DNA of 64,000 nt from Methyloversatilis universalis FAM5 (GCF_000214035.2 NZ_AFHG01000042.1:20214-84213), one strand, 5' to 3'. Positions 1-8,522 are shown, counted from the first letter of the stretch. Made by a program: numbers and translations. Notes: generated from the sequence alone by a model not told the origin.

Positions 1-2160
1 CTTGGCCTGCGCCTTCAGCGCGACGCTGCGGCTGTCGACCAGTTCGTCGTTTTCGCTGAAGCCGGAATGCCAGCCGCGCTGGTCGTCGAAGCGCCAGTAG
101 TACTGCCGCTCTTCCCTGAACAGCCGCATATTGGCCTTGTCGATGGGCGCGAAAGCGCCATCCGGCAGGAAGCGGCCGATCTCGAATTCGGCCAGCGACG
201 ACTCGCGCGCGACGTCGCGCTCGAACAGCGGGCGCACCGCGACCAGCGCCGGCGCCGGCCACCAGGCGCGCTCGACCGAACGCACCACCGGGCGGCCGCC
301 GGATTCGAGCAGCGAGAACGCCACCCGCAGCGACAGCGGTGACTTCGCGCTGCCGGCGTCATACGGCACCTCGACCTTCGCGGCGCCGCGGTCATCGAGC
401 GCGCTTTCTTCCAGTTCGCGCCGGCCCTTCACGCTGTCATCGGCGAAGTCACCGAATATGAAGCCCGGCTTCTTCTGCGGCAGCGCGAAGCGCAGCCGCT
501 CGACCGCCAGCGCGGCCAGCAGCCGGTTGCCGGCGGCCGGTGCGCCGTACAGGTAGTCGCCCTGCACGCCGATGTCGAAGGGCGCGCCTTCGGTCAGCAC
601 CCGTTCGTCCGACTTCAGCGTGAGCTTCATGCGCTCGGGCAGGAATTCCTCGACCCGGAAGCGCATCAGCGCATCCGGCTTTTTCGCGGCCGGATCGGCC
701 CGCAGTTCCAGCATCCAGCTGCCGGTCTGGGCGTCCGCCGGAATGGCGATCGGCTGCCGGTAATAGCCGGGCTGTTCGGCCGACGGCTTCCATACGCGCT
801 GGCTCACGGTGCGGCCGTCCGGCCGCTTCAGCGTGGCGCTGACCGGCAATGCCGCGATGGCGCGACCGTCGGCGTCGCGCGCCAGCAGCGACACCTCGAA
901 CTGCTCGCCCGGCCGGTACAGGTCGCGGCCACTCCAGGCGAACAGCTTCGTCTGTGCCGGCAGCAGGCCGGCAGTGTCGAATTCGGACAGGTCCAGCGCC
1001 GCTTCGGCCAGCGACACCACCGACATTTCGCGGCCGCGCCGGGCGATCACCAGCTGGGCGTTGGCCGGTACCGCGTCGAAGGCGGCGCGGCCGTCGCCGT
1101 CACCCTTCAGCGCGCCCACCCGCTTGCCGTCACCATCCAGCAGTTCGAACTCGACGCCGTCGAGCGCGCGACCGGATTTCAGCGAGGTGGCGAAGGCGTC
1201 GATGCGGCTGCCGTTGCGGTGCAGATGCAGGCCAATGTCGCTGACGTGGAAATAGGTGGTCTGATAGTCACCGGCAAAACTGCCAGGCGCGCGCATGACC
1301 GCGATATAGACGCCGGGCTCCTGCAGTTCCCTGATCTTCTCGACCGGCAGGAAGGTGACGTGACGGCGGTCCTTCTTGTCGTCGGTCAGGAAGCGGCCGA
1401 TATAGACGCTGGTCGACAGATCCTTGAACTGGTCCAGATACCAGCCCGAGGTGCGGCCGCGCAGATCGACGCCGCCGCCGTCGTAGTACTCGCCCTCGTC
1501 ATATTCGCCCTCGCCGCCCTCCTCGCCTTCGGCCGGCGCATTGCGGCGTATGCCATACACCTTGTCGAGAAAGGCCGGCAGCTGGGCCGGTTCGACCCGC
1601 AGGAACTCGACATCGACTTCCGGCGTATTGACCGTGACCACGGGCAGGCCGCCGTTCTGGCCGGCCGGCAGCACGGTGCCGCGGCTGGCGAAGAAATGCG
1701 CCGGCGGCATGTCGTCCACCGCGGTGTCGCACTGATGGGCGGCCGCCAGCTTTTCGCCGGAGCGCGTGGTCACGCCGGTGGCGATATCGATGCGATAGCG
1801 GTGTTTCGGCAGCACGCCATTGAAATAGGCGACCCGCGGGTTGTCGCCGATCACCCAGCCGCCGGCCACCTTGTCCGCCGCGTCGCGACCGCCTTCGGTC
1901 TCGCCCAGATCGGTCACCTTCATCAGCTCGGTCAGCGACTGCCGTCCGGCCAGCGGCCGCGAAAAAGTGACCGCCAGCGCCGGCCCGCCGTCGCGGCTGC
2001 GTGCCGTGCAGCCCATGACCGCGAATGGCGTGGACGGATCGTCGCCCACCGCCGCGATGCCCGGCCCGCCCGCATCGCGCCCGAACTGCCACCAGGCGCC
2101 TGCACCCGCGGCCGCCACGGCCAGCGCCGCCACCCAACCGATCACCGCTTTGTTCGCCAT
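1..2160 (-). CDS. Alpha-2-macroglobulin family protein, N-terminal 720 residues (runs off the window)
   Basis: The frame is open from an ATG at 2160 to base 1 with no stop, so the C-terminal part is missing. The product starts with one hydrophobic segment (residues about 5-22) and continues as a long beta-rich extracytoplasmic protein. Segments such as LFAWSGRDLYRPGEQF and FRVEEFLPERMKL are typical of the macroglobulin domains of bacterial alpha-2-macroglobulins of the YfhM type. Those are periplasmic protease traps that work with penicillin-binding protein 1C. An acidic Gly/Glu/Tyr-rich insertion lies at about residues 215-235. The bait and thioester regions would lie beyond the window, so the thioester type cannot be judged. 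An in-frame ATG at 2181 is an alternative start; 2160 puts the hydrophobic segment at the N-terminus. Confidence 0.85.
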   Translation of the reverse strand, partial: MANKAVIGWVAALAVAAAGAGAWWQFGRDAGGPGIAAVGDDPSTPFAVMGCTARSRDGGPALAVTFSRPLAGRQSLTELMKVTDLGETEGGRDAADKVAGGWVIGDNPRVAYFNGVLPKHRYRIDIATGVTTRSGEKLAAAHQCDTAVDDMPPAHFFASRGTVLPAGQNGGLPVVTVNTPEVDVEFLRVEPAQLPAFLDKVYGIRRNAPAEGEEGGEGEYDEGEYYDGGGVDLRGRTSGWYLDQFKDLSTSVYIGRFLTDDKKDRRHVTFLPVEKIRELQEPGVYIAVMRAPGSFAGDYQTTYFHVSDIGLHLHRNGSRIDAFATSLKSGRALDGVEFELLDGDGKRVGALKGDGDGRAAFDAVPANAQLVIARRGREMSVVSLAEAALDLSEFDTAGLLPAQTKLFAWSGRDLYRPGEQFEVSLLARDADGRAIAALPVSATLKRPDGRTVSQRVWKPSAEQPGYYRQPIAIPADAQTGSWMLELRADPAAKKPDALMRFRVEEFLPERMKLTLKSDERVLTEGAPFDIGVQGDYLYGAPAAGNRLLAALAVERLRFALPQKKPGFIFGDFADDSVKGRRELEESALDDRGAAKVEVPYDAGSAKSPLSLRVAFSLLESGGRPVVRSVERAWWPAPALVAVRPLFERDVARESSLAEFEIGRFLPDGAFAPIDKANMRLFREERQYYWRFDDQRGWHSGFSENDELVDSRSVALKAQAK

Positions 2161-2181
2161 CGAGCATCGCCCGTTTGTCAT

Positions 2182-2505
2182 GACCGGTCGGGATTATCGC
2201 CGCATCGCGCAGGATTGGGGTGTGCCCGGCGGGCGCAGCGACGCAGCGCGATTCGGCCCTGAAATGGAGACGGCGCGTGATCAAATGCCGATCGCGGCGA
2301 GGGCGCCGCTCCCACAGGGTCTCGGCGACGCACTGGGCGGGTTTCGTGGGGGCGGCGGATCAACGGTCTCTCGTAGCAGGATCCCCGCCTCCACAGGGGG
2401 CGCGCGTCGACCCGCACCCCTGAAATGAAAGCCCCGGCTTGCACAGGCATGGACGCCCGCACGCCGCGCCGTTATGCTGCGCGCCCTGACGAATCAGTGA
2501 CTTGC
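2182..2505. other. Divergent intergenic region with REP-like palindromes
   Basis: This 324-bp stretch separates two divergently read genes. No convincing coding frame is seen. It holds one clear REP-like hairpin (2291-2319). It also holds an imperfect long inverted repeat between gtgggggcgg (about 2349) and ccgcctccac (about 2384), whose flank cctccacaggg resembles the REP tail and may be a decayed second copy. No good promoter boxes were found. Confidence 0.5.
2291..2319. repeat. REP-like palindromic element
   Basis: The sequence atcgcggcgagggcgccgct is followed by cccacaggg. The core GCGGCG-AGGG-CGCCGC is a perfect 6-bp stem with a 4-nt loop, next to a CCCACAGGG tail. This layout, with GTGGGAG next to a GC-rich hairpin on the other strand, is that of repetitive extragenic palindromes of proteobacteria. 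A near-identical 20-mer (19 of 20 bases) occurs at 63593-63612 next to the IS110 element. Confidence 0.6.
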
Positions 2506-3423
2506 ATGATGACCACCGTTCATATTCTCGGTGCGCGGCTGGAATCGGCCGCGCCGGCGCTGCGCGCGACGCTGTCCGATCTGCTGGCCCGGCTGTACGC
2601 GCGCGACGGCGCTCTGCCGGCGGAACGCCTGAAGGCACTGGTGGTGAGCGACGACGTGGCGCCCGCCGCCGAAGGGCAGACCGAAGTCCCGCCGCTGGTG
2701 CGCAGCGACGACGCGGACGGCTGCACGCTCACGCTGGCCGCCCCCTATGTGGAACAGGCGCTGGGCGGCGAAACCGACCAGCTGCTGCAGCTGGTGCATC
2801 TGATCCACCGCGAACTGTGGCGCGGCGAACTGGCGCGCGAAGCGGCAGTGGCCGCACCGGCCGACGCGCTCGCGGCGCAGTTCTCGCCCATCGTCGCCCG
2901 CATGTTCGACGAATACCGCGCCAACCGCGCCAGCGCCTGGTCGCTGCCGAACAATGCCGACCTGCTGCTGCCGCACCTGCTCGGCCTGCTGGAAGAACTG
3001 CCCGCCGCCTGCGACCGCGCCCGCGCCGAGTATCGCATCGACGGCAATCTCGACGCGCTGGCCGGGCTGTCGATGGCGCGGCTGGCACTGCTGATGCAGA
3101 CCACCGCCTTCAGCCTGGGCTATCTCGCCGGCCTGGGCCGCTCCGCCGCCGACATCGCGCCCGAACTGAAGGCCGGCCTGGATGCCTCCATACTCGGCCG
3201 CGAATGGCCGCGCATCGCTGCACTGCTGGCCGGTGCGTCCGCCAGCGAGGGCGAGGCGCGCGCGCTGCAGCTGGACATGCTGCGCACCCGGGTGATCGCG
3301 GTACTGGCCGCAATGGGTCTGCAGGCGCGCACCGGCGACGACGGCACGGTGTGGATGGACGTGGCCGACGCCTCTCCCGAAGCGACCGCCGCCGCGGTCG
3401 CCCGCCTCGGCACACTGCACTGA
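2506..3423 (+). CDS. Protein of unknown function, 305 aa
   Basis: The product is not recognised. This frame has the strong third-position GC bias of the neighbouring real genes, and the overlapping frames do not. The start is an ATG-ATG pair at 2506/2509 (MMTTVHILGARLESAAPALRATL). The protein is Ala/Leu-rich, acidic and apparently all-helical, without a signal peptide or clear membrane span. Two blocks stand out: LLLPHLLGLLEEL (about residues 149-161) and LSMARLALLMQTTAFSLGYL (about 188-207). It stands alone: the upstream gene is divergent and about 300 bp separate it from the next gene. It looks like a soluble cytoplasmic protein. No function is proposed. Confidence 0.65.
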   Translation: MMTTVHILGARLESAAPALRATLSDLLARLYARDGALPAERLKALVVSDDVAPAAEGQTEVPPLVRSDDADGCTLTLAAPYVEQALGGETDQLLQLVHLIHRELWRGELAREAAVAAPADALAAQFSPIVARMFDEYRANRASAWSLPNNADLLLPHLLGLLEELPAACDRARAEYRIDGNLDALAGLSMARLALLMQTTAFSLGYLAGLGRSAADIAPELKAGLDASILGREWPRIAALLAGASASEGEARALQLDMLRTRVIAVLAAMGLQARTGDDGTVWMDVADASPEATAAAVARLGTLH

Positions 3424-3720
3424 CACTGAGCTGTCCTGCGGGCGCGGCGACCGGCCCCGGCCAGCCTCGCCCGGATTGCCCGGGCGACCCCGCCATGCGC
3501 AACAGCGTCGGCCGATACCGGGGCCGGGCGGCTCCGTGCCGCTTACCGGATGGCGGCGGACCGGCGGTACCTTGCGTCCGCCGGTGAAACGAAAGCTTCA
3601 AATCGGCATCAAGCGCATGCAATGCGCCGCCTTCAGCCTGCAGGCGCAGCAAGGAAACCGGTCACGAATGCCCGGAACTTTGCCGAACGTTGCAAATGAA
3701 CCGAGCGAGGCCGCCTGCCC
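3424..3720. other. Intergenic region with hairpins
   Basis: This 297-bp stretch has no convincing gene. It has a perfect 7-bp stem cgcccgg/ccgggcg (3468-3486), about 45 bp after the preceding stop and a possible terminator lacking a T run. A second stem ggcggac/gtccgcc lies at 3555-3582. The promoter of the acyltransferase gene at 3721 is presumably here, but no clear -35/-10 pair was seen. Confidence 0.4.
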
Positions 3721-4386
3721 ATGTCCCCCCGTCTGCGCCACGACGCCGCGAACGATCCGCGTTTCCAGCCCTTTCCCCTGCACCGTGCCCGGCCGCGGGT
3801 CGGCCCCACGACGGACACCGGACCGGCCGCCCCTCTGCCCGCCATCCATTACCTGATCGCCTCGACCGACGAGGAACTGGCCGCGGCCCAGACCCTGGTA
3901 CAGGCCTGTTACGGACGACGCGGCTACGACGCCGGCCGGGCCGCCTTCCAGACCGGCGAAACCACGCTGCTGGCGCGGATCGGTGACCGGGTGATCGGCA
4001 CCCTGACCGTGCGCTGCGGCACCCGGGTGCGCCTGCAGGCCGAAGCCGGCTTCGCCGAGCACGTGGGCGCTCTGCGTCGACAGGGCCGGCGGCTGGTGGA
4101 GTACACGCGCTTCGCCATCGACCGTGACTGGTCCGGCCGGCACGATCTGGCCGCCGAACTGATACGCCGCGCCCTGCTGCTGGGACGGGTCGCCCTCGGC
4201 GCGACAGACTGCGTGATCGAGGTGAATCCGCGCCACATGCGCTACTACCAGCGCCAGTTCGGCTTCACCGTACAGGGCCCCGAGCGCACCTGCAGCCGGG
4301 TCGGCGCGCCCGCACGTCTGCTGCATCTGGACATGGCCGTGCCGCCGACCTGCATCGCGCACGATCACGGACCACGTCTGCACTGA
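3721..4386 (+). CDS. FeeM/AHL-synthase-like N-acyltransferase, copy 1
   Basis: A 221-aa GNAT-fold protein of the group that includes the N-acyl amino acid synthase FeeM, acyl-homoserine-lactone synthases and the exosortase-associated acyltransferases (TIGR03694-like). Recognisable blocks are YLIAS..EELAAAQTLVQACYGRRGYD, VEYTRFAIDRDWSGRHDLAAEL, and ATDCVIEVNPRHMRYYQRQF followed by GF. The last is the family hallmark for acyl-carrier-protein-dependent acyl transfer. The N-terminal 40 residues are Pro/Arg-rich and absent from copy 2, so the true start may lie further in, but no good in-frame alternative is seen. It is followed by a close paralogue at 4494, about 80% identical by eye over the core. 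The acyl acceptor cannot be told from sequence. Confidence 0.7.
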   Translation: MSPRLRHDAANDPRFQPFPLHRARPRVGPTTDTGPAAPLPAIHYLIASTDEELAAAQTLVQACYGRRGYDAGRAAFQTGETTLLARIGDRVIGTLTVRCGTRVRLQAEAGFAEHVGALRRQGRRLVEYTRFAIDRDWSGRHDLAAELIRRALLLGRVALGATDCVIEVNPRHMRYYQRQFGFTVQGPERTCSRVGAPARLLHLDMAVPPTCIAHDHGPRLH

Positions 4387-4453
4387 ACGCGGGGGATCAT
4401 CGGACACACCGCGTGGACACGGTGGCCCGGTTTTACGAATGCGGTTACTATGC

Positions 4454-4484
4454 GTGGGATTATTTCCCTCTAACAGTATCCCAC
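4454..4484. promoter_or_regulatory. Inverted repeat upstream of acyltransferase copy 2
   Basis: gtgggat (4454-4460) and atcccac (4478-4484) form a perfect 7-bp inverted repeat with a 17-nt T-rich spacer. It ends 9 bp before the ATG at 4494. The surrounding sequence is clearly more AT-rich than the genes on either side. It could be an operator or an mRNA hairpin affecting translation of copy 2. No protein is assigned to it. Confidence 0.4.
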
Positions 4485-4493
4485 CTCCCCTGC

Positions 4494-5078
4494 ATGACGA
4501 CCTTTTGCGCAGCCGACCGCATCGAATACCTGATCGCCTCGCAGCAGGATGAACTGCTGGCGGCACGCCGCCTGGTCCAGACCTGTTACGGCCGGCGCGG
4601 CTACGACACCCCGCACGCGGACACGCAGCCGGGTGAAAGCACGCTGCTCGCCCGCATCGGCAATCAGGTCATCGGCACCGTCACCGTGCGCTGCGCGAGC
4701 CGCGTGCGACTGCAGGCGGAAGCAGGCTTTGCCGAGCACGTGAGCGAACTGCTCCGGCAGGGACGCCGTCTGGTGGAATACACCCGCTTCGCCATCGACC
4801 GCGCCTGGGCTGGCCGCCACGATGTGGCCGCCGAACTGATACGCCGTGCGCTGCTGCTCGGGCGCATGGCGCTGGGGGCGACTGACTGCGTGATCGAGGT
4901 AAATCCGCGCCATATGCGCTATTACCAGCGGCAGTTCGGATTCAACGTACGCGGCCCGGAGCGGACCTGCGAACGGGTGGGCGCCCCGGCCCGTCTGCTG
5001 CACCTCGATCTGGAAGATATGCCGCACTGCGTTGCCCGCGAGCCGGCCGGCGCGCTGAGGCCCGGCCTCGCCTGCTGA
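4494..5078 (+). CDS. FeeM/AHL-synthase-like N-acyltransferase, copy 2
   Basis: A 194-aa paralogue of the gene at 3721. The start ATG at 4494 (MTTFCAADRIEYLIASQQDEL) gives a product that begins at the catalytic core. The frame is open upstream to 4413, but that part does not match copy 1. The blocks VEYTRFAIDRAWAGRHDVAAEL and VIEVNPRHMRYYQRQFGF are conserved. Differences from copy 1 cluster after CYGRRGYD and at the C-terminus, while the putative catalytic core is nearly unchanged. A tandem duplication kept intact suggests either dosage or two acceptor specificities. It is followed convergently by lapD. Confidence 0.7.
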   Translation: MTTFCAADRIEYLIASQQDELLAARRLVQTCYGRRGYDTPHADTQPGESTLLARIGNQVIGTVTVRCASRVRLQAEAGFAEHVSELLRQGRRLVEYTRFAIDRAWAGRHDVAAELIRRALLLGRMALGATDCVIEVNPRHMRYYQRQFGFNVRGPERTCERVGAPARLLHLDLEDMPHCVAREPAGALRPGLAC

Positions 5079-5104
5079 AAGGCGCTGCCGCCCGGGTTCC
5101 CGGT

Positions 5105-7060
5105 TCAGCGAGGCGGGCTGCCGTTGCGGTCCGGCAGCGGCAGCTGCTCCACAGCGACCGCTGCGCCCTGCACCGCCCGTATGCCAAGTCCGTACAGGCC
5201 CTCGAACGCCTCGACGTGTTCCACCGCGACCGCCACCGGCGTGATCGCCAGCGTGGCCGCAATGCCGGCCAGCGACTGCACGTAGGCACCGGAATCCGGA
5301 TTCAGCAGCGCTTCGCGGGTGAGTGTGACCGAGAACTTCACATGGGCCGGACGCAGCCTGCGCAGCAGCTGCAGCGCATTGGCGTGCAGGCCGAAATGCT
5401 TGATGCCGAGCGCCAGCCCGCGCGATTGTGCCAGCTGGGCGAACGCTTCGGCGGCATCGACATCGCCGAGCAGCGCGGATTCCGGGAATTCCAGAATGAG
5501 CGTGCCGACGCGGTCGTCGTGCCGGTAGCCGCGCACCCAGCGCAGGATGTCGGCGTCGGTCAGCGTGGCCGCGCCCACATTGACCACCGTGGCCAGACCG
5601 TCACGCCGGCTGCGCGCCTGTTCCAGCGCACGCATCAGACAGGCACTGTCGAGCGCGGCCGCCACCCGGGCCTCGCCTGCATAGCTGATGTACTCGGCGG
5701 CACGGATGAGCCGGTCGCCGGCGTCCAGAGCGGCGCGCAATTCGACATGCAGCGGTGATGCAAGGCCGGTCGGCGTGAGCCCGTGGGTAGCCTGGGTGGC
5801 GAAAGCGATATGGCCGCCGCGTATCAGTTCGCGCACCTGGATGCGCAGGCTGCCGGCGCCGGTTTCGGCCTCGCGCGCGTGCGCCATGACCGGCGTGGTG
5901 CCAGTTTCGATCCGCCACTGATGCAGGGCGCGATCCGCCGCCGCCAGCCAGCCGCCGGCATCGATGTCGGTACCGGCACCGTCCGCCGCACCGGCGCGCC
6001 AGGCATAGGCCTGACCGGAACCGGCCGCGCTGGCCAGACTGTCCAGCCGGACCAGCAGCGCGGCCAGCGCATCGCGCGTGCCCGCTTCGTCGTCGTCGAA
6101 CAGCATCGCGAAACACGCGCCCTCGACCCGGCCGCTCAGCACCACGTGGTCGAGCGCCTGCATGAAACCGGCGGATTCGGCCAGCAGATCATCCACCGTG
6201 TCGCGGCCATACAGGTGGTTCAGGTCCTCCAGACCTTCCACCCGCAGCAGGGCCAGCCAGCCGCTGCGTTCGCCGGCTTCGATGCGCGCCTCGAGTGCGG
6301 CGCGGAAGGCGCGGCGGTTGGGCAGGCCGGTCAGTTCATCGACCAGCGCCTGATCGCGGAACTGCTGCGCCCTGCCCGCTTCGCTCTCCAGCGCGCCGGC
6401 CATGGCGGTGAGCATGCGGTTGAAGGCGCCGACCAGCGGCTGCAGTTCGACCGGCATGCGGGCCTCGTCGATCGGCATGAACTTGCGCGAAGCGGCCGCG
6501 ACCGCCGAGCGCTGTACCCGCCGCAGCGGCCGCAGACCCCAGCGCAGCGCCATCAGGCCAAGTACGCTGGCGGCTGCCAGACCGCCGCCCATCCACAGCA
6601 TCAGGGTTTCGGCGATGGACCACAGCTGCAGCTGTGCCCAGTGAGGATGCGGCTCGACCTGCACGCTGCCGGCGATGCGCCAGCCGTGCATGATGTCCGA
6701 GGTCTGCGGACCGGCCGCCAGCGGCAGCAGATCGATGAACCACTGCGGCGCGCCGCCGGGCAGGCGCGCCGGCGCCTGACGCGACGCGATGACCGCGCCT
6801 TTCGCGTCGCGCACTTCGATGCGGCGCAGATAGCTCTGGTCGAACACCGGCTCGACCAGGCTTTCGGCGTTCTGCAGCGCCGGCTCACCGCCGGCGGTCA
6901 GCGCCACGGTCAGCGACAGCGCGATCGCCTGCGCCTGGCTGGCCATCTGCGCCTCGACCCGGTCGCGCGACACCCACAGCGCTGTCGCCAGCGCAGCGGC
7001 AAAGGCCAGCACGCCGACACCGAGCAGCGCGGCCAGCAGACGCATGCGCAGGCTGTTCAT
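5105..7060 (-). CDS. lapD: LapD-like c-di-GMP receptor (degenerate GGDEF and EAL domains)
   Basis: A 651-aa inner-membrane protein: transmembrane helix 1 (about 8-30), a periplasmic LapD/MoxY-type domain (about 31-147, including GW at 126-127), helix 2 (about 148-172), HAMP, GGDEF and EAL. Both catalytic signatures are degenerate: the GGDEF position reads EGACF in GRVEGACFAML, and the EAL position reads VEL in LHVELRAAL. That is expected of LapD, which binds rather than makes or breaks c-di-GMP and holds the protease LapG in the periplasm. The ATG at 7060 overlaps the lapG stop (ATGA), so the two are translationally coupled. No LapA-type adhesin or other cyclase is in the window. Confidence 0.88.
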   Translation of the reverse strand: MNSLRMRLLAALLGVGVLAFAAALATALWVSRDRVEAQMASQAQAIALSLTVALTAGGEPALQNAESLVEPVFDQSYLRRIEVRDAKGAVIASRQAPARLPGGAPQWFIDLLPLAAGPQTSDIMHGWRIAGSVQVEPHPHWAQLQLWSIAETLMLWMGGGLAAASVLGLMALRWGLRPLRRVQRSAVAAASRKFMPIDEARMPVELQPLVGAFNRMLTAMAGALESEAGRAQQFRDQALVDELTGLPNRRAFRAALEARIEAGERSGWLALLRVEGLEDLNHLYGRDTVDDLLAESAGFMQALDHVVLSGRVEGACFAMLFDDDEAGTRDALAALLVRLDSLASAAGSGQAYAWRAGAADGAGTDIDAGGWLAAADRALHQWRIETGTTPVMAHAREAETGAGSLRIQVRELIRGGHIAFATQATHGLTPTGLASPLHVELRAALDAGDRLIRAAEYISYAGEARVAAALDSACLMRALEQARSRRDGLATVVNVGAATLTDADILRWVRGYRHDDRVGTLILEFPESALLGDVDAAEAFAQLAQSRGLALGIKHFGLHANALQLLRRLRPAHVKFSVTLTREALLNPDSGAYVQSLAGIAATLAITPVAVAVEHVEAFEGLYGLGIRAVQGAAVAVEQLPLPDRNGSPPR

Positions 7061-7761
7061 CCGCGCACCTCGGCATCCACCCGGTCCAGCAGTTCGCGCC
7101 ACTTGCGCAGCTGCTGCGGCGATCCGAGTTCGCGGTCGCCACCGGTCTGCACCTTCCACACGCGGTCGTCATTGAAGCTGTACACCGGGGTCAGATCCGG
7201 CCGTTCGCGTGCGGGCAGAAAGCGCTTCTCCAGATTGTCGAGCACCCACGGTTCTGCGCCCGGCTCCGGGTAGTAGGCCAGCACCATGTGATTTTCCAGC
7301 CGGCCCTGACGCAGCAGGCGCACATAGGTGATGCGCAGCTTGTCGGCCGGCATGCCCAGTTCGCGCAACGCGAAATACTTGGCCAGCGAATAGTCCTCGC
7401 AGTCACCGGCGGCGATCGCGGTGAATTCCGCCGGCGTCGCCCAGTAGTCGTCGGACTGCCACAGCTGCGGGTCGGTCACGTAGCGGGCGCGGTTGGCGAT
7501 CTGATTGATGCGCTCGACCCGCACCGCCTCGTCGGCGATCTTCAAAGCCCCGTTCAGCGCTTCGGCCAGCTCGGCCAGGCGCGGCCCCGCCTTGTCGCCG
7601 AAGCGGGCGGTCATCTTCTGCTGCAGATCAGCGCGCACGGTGAGCAGGTAACCCTGATAGGAAAACGCCAGCGCCTGCGACGCCAGCACGGCGAACGCGG
7701 CACAGGCCAGCAGGCGTGTGCGGTTCGGCAAGACGGCAGTGATGGAGGGCAGGCAGCGCAT
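7057..7761 (-). CDS. lapG: LapG-like periplasmic transglutaminase-like cysteine protease
   Basis: A 234-aa bacterial transglutaminase-like cysteine peptidase (DUF920/C93 family). An N-terminal hydrophobic stretch (about 15-33) is the export signal. The catalytic triad is visible as Cys121 (GDCEDYSLAKY), His158 (LENHMVLAYY) and Asp175 (WVLDN). In Pseudomonas fluorescens LapG cleaves the N-terminus of the surface adhesin LapA unless LapD, bound to c-di-GMP, sequesters it; the same role is inferred here from the adjacent overlapping lapD. The adhesin substrate must be encoded elsewhere. Confidence 0.9.
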   Translation of the reverse strand: MRCLPSITAVLPNRTRLLACAAFAVLASQALAFSYQGYLLTVRADLQQKMTARFGDKAGPRLAELAEALNGALKIADEAVRVERINQIANRARYVTDPQLWQSDDYWATPAEFTAIAAGDCEDYSLAKYFALRELGMPADKLRITYVRLLRQGRLENHMVLAYYPEPGAEPWVLDNLEKRFLPARERPDLTPVYSFNDDRVWKVQTGGDRELGSPQQLRKWRELLDRVDAEVRG

Positions 7762-7829
7762 GGCGGGCAGACACGGTCAGGATCCCCGTTAACGGTCGTC
7801 GGCCGGTGGCCCTTGATGGGCCTTCGGCT

Positions 7830-8522
7830 CTACCAGAAATGCCATTGTGCCGTGTGCACCACCCACAGGCCCAGCAGCAGATTGGTCAGTCCGTGCGAAA
7901 CGATGGCCAGCCAGAGCCGTCCGCTCTTCAGATAGAGCCCGCCATAGGCCAGACCGGCGACGATGCCGGCCGCCCACTGGCCGTGTTCGAAGCCGAAGGC
8001 CAGCGACGCGAACAGCAGGCTGCGCAGCGTGACCGTGCAGGCCGGCTGAGACAGGAAATCCGGCCGGTCCAGCCAGCGCTGCACGAAAGAGCGCCAGAAC
8101 AGCTCTTCCATCACCGGTACCACCACGGCGGCACCGAAGATGCGCACCACCACCATCAGCGGAATGAGCGCACCGGCTTCGTCCAGCGGCTGATAGCCCG
8201 GGCCCGGCGCGAAGGCGAAGGGCGAAAAGTCGAGCCAGATCCACAGCGCCCACACCGCCACCCCGAGCGACAGCGCAGCCCCCCAGCCAGCGGCACCGCG
8301 CAGCGGCGTGTCCGGCGGCGGTTCGCGCAGTTCCGCGTAGTCCGGCCAGAAATACATCAGCGCGGCGATGACGCAGGCGATCTGCACCGCGTACATCCAG
8401 CGCACGTCCATGCCGGTGCGCTCGGCCAGCGGCGCAGCGATGACCAGGAAGGCGATGTAGAGGGCGAAAGGAAGAATGCGCGCGAGGGCTGCACGCCGGG
8501 GGGCTGCGGTGGTGGAGCTCAT
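7830..8522 (-). CDS. CPBP/CAAX-type intramembrane metalloprotease, exosortase-associated type
   Basis: A 230-aa polytopic membrane protein with about seven hydrophobic segments. The CPBP motifs are present: EELFWR (Glu139-Glu140, Arg144), FEHGQW (His180) and SHGLTN (His210), the presumed metal-binding and catalytic residues. Its length and motif wording fit the CAAX protease-related subfamily found in genomes with exosortase/PEP-CTERM sorting (TIGR03008-like). That would match the FeeM-like acyltransferases 3 kb away. No exosortase or PEP-CTERM protein is visible in the window, so the link is inference. It stands alone between lapG and tilS. Confidence 0.8.
   Translation of the reverse strand: MSSTTAAPRRAALARILPFALYIAFLVIAAPLAERTGMDVRWMYAVQIACVIAALMYFWPDYAELREPPPDTPLRGAAGWGAALSLGVAVWALWIWLDFSPFAFAPGPGYQPLDEAGALIPLMVVVRIFGAAVVVPVMEELFWRSFVQRWLDRPDFLSQPACTVTLRSLLFASLAFGFEHGQWAAGIVAGLAYGGLYLKSGRLWLAIVSHGLTNLLLGLWVVHTAQWHFW

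Noticed and set aside
2494-3587. Alternative frames (both strands) over the 305-aa gene
   Set aside because: Their codon third positions lack the GC bias of neighbouring genes; the 2506-3423 frame has it.
5105-7060. Active diguanylate cyclase or c-di-GMP phosphodiesterase
   Set aside because: Both signature motifs are degenerate and the gene is coupled to lapG, so the receptor LapD fits better.
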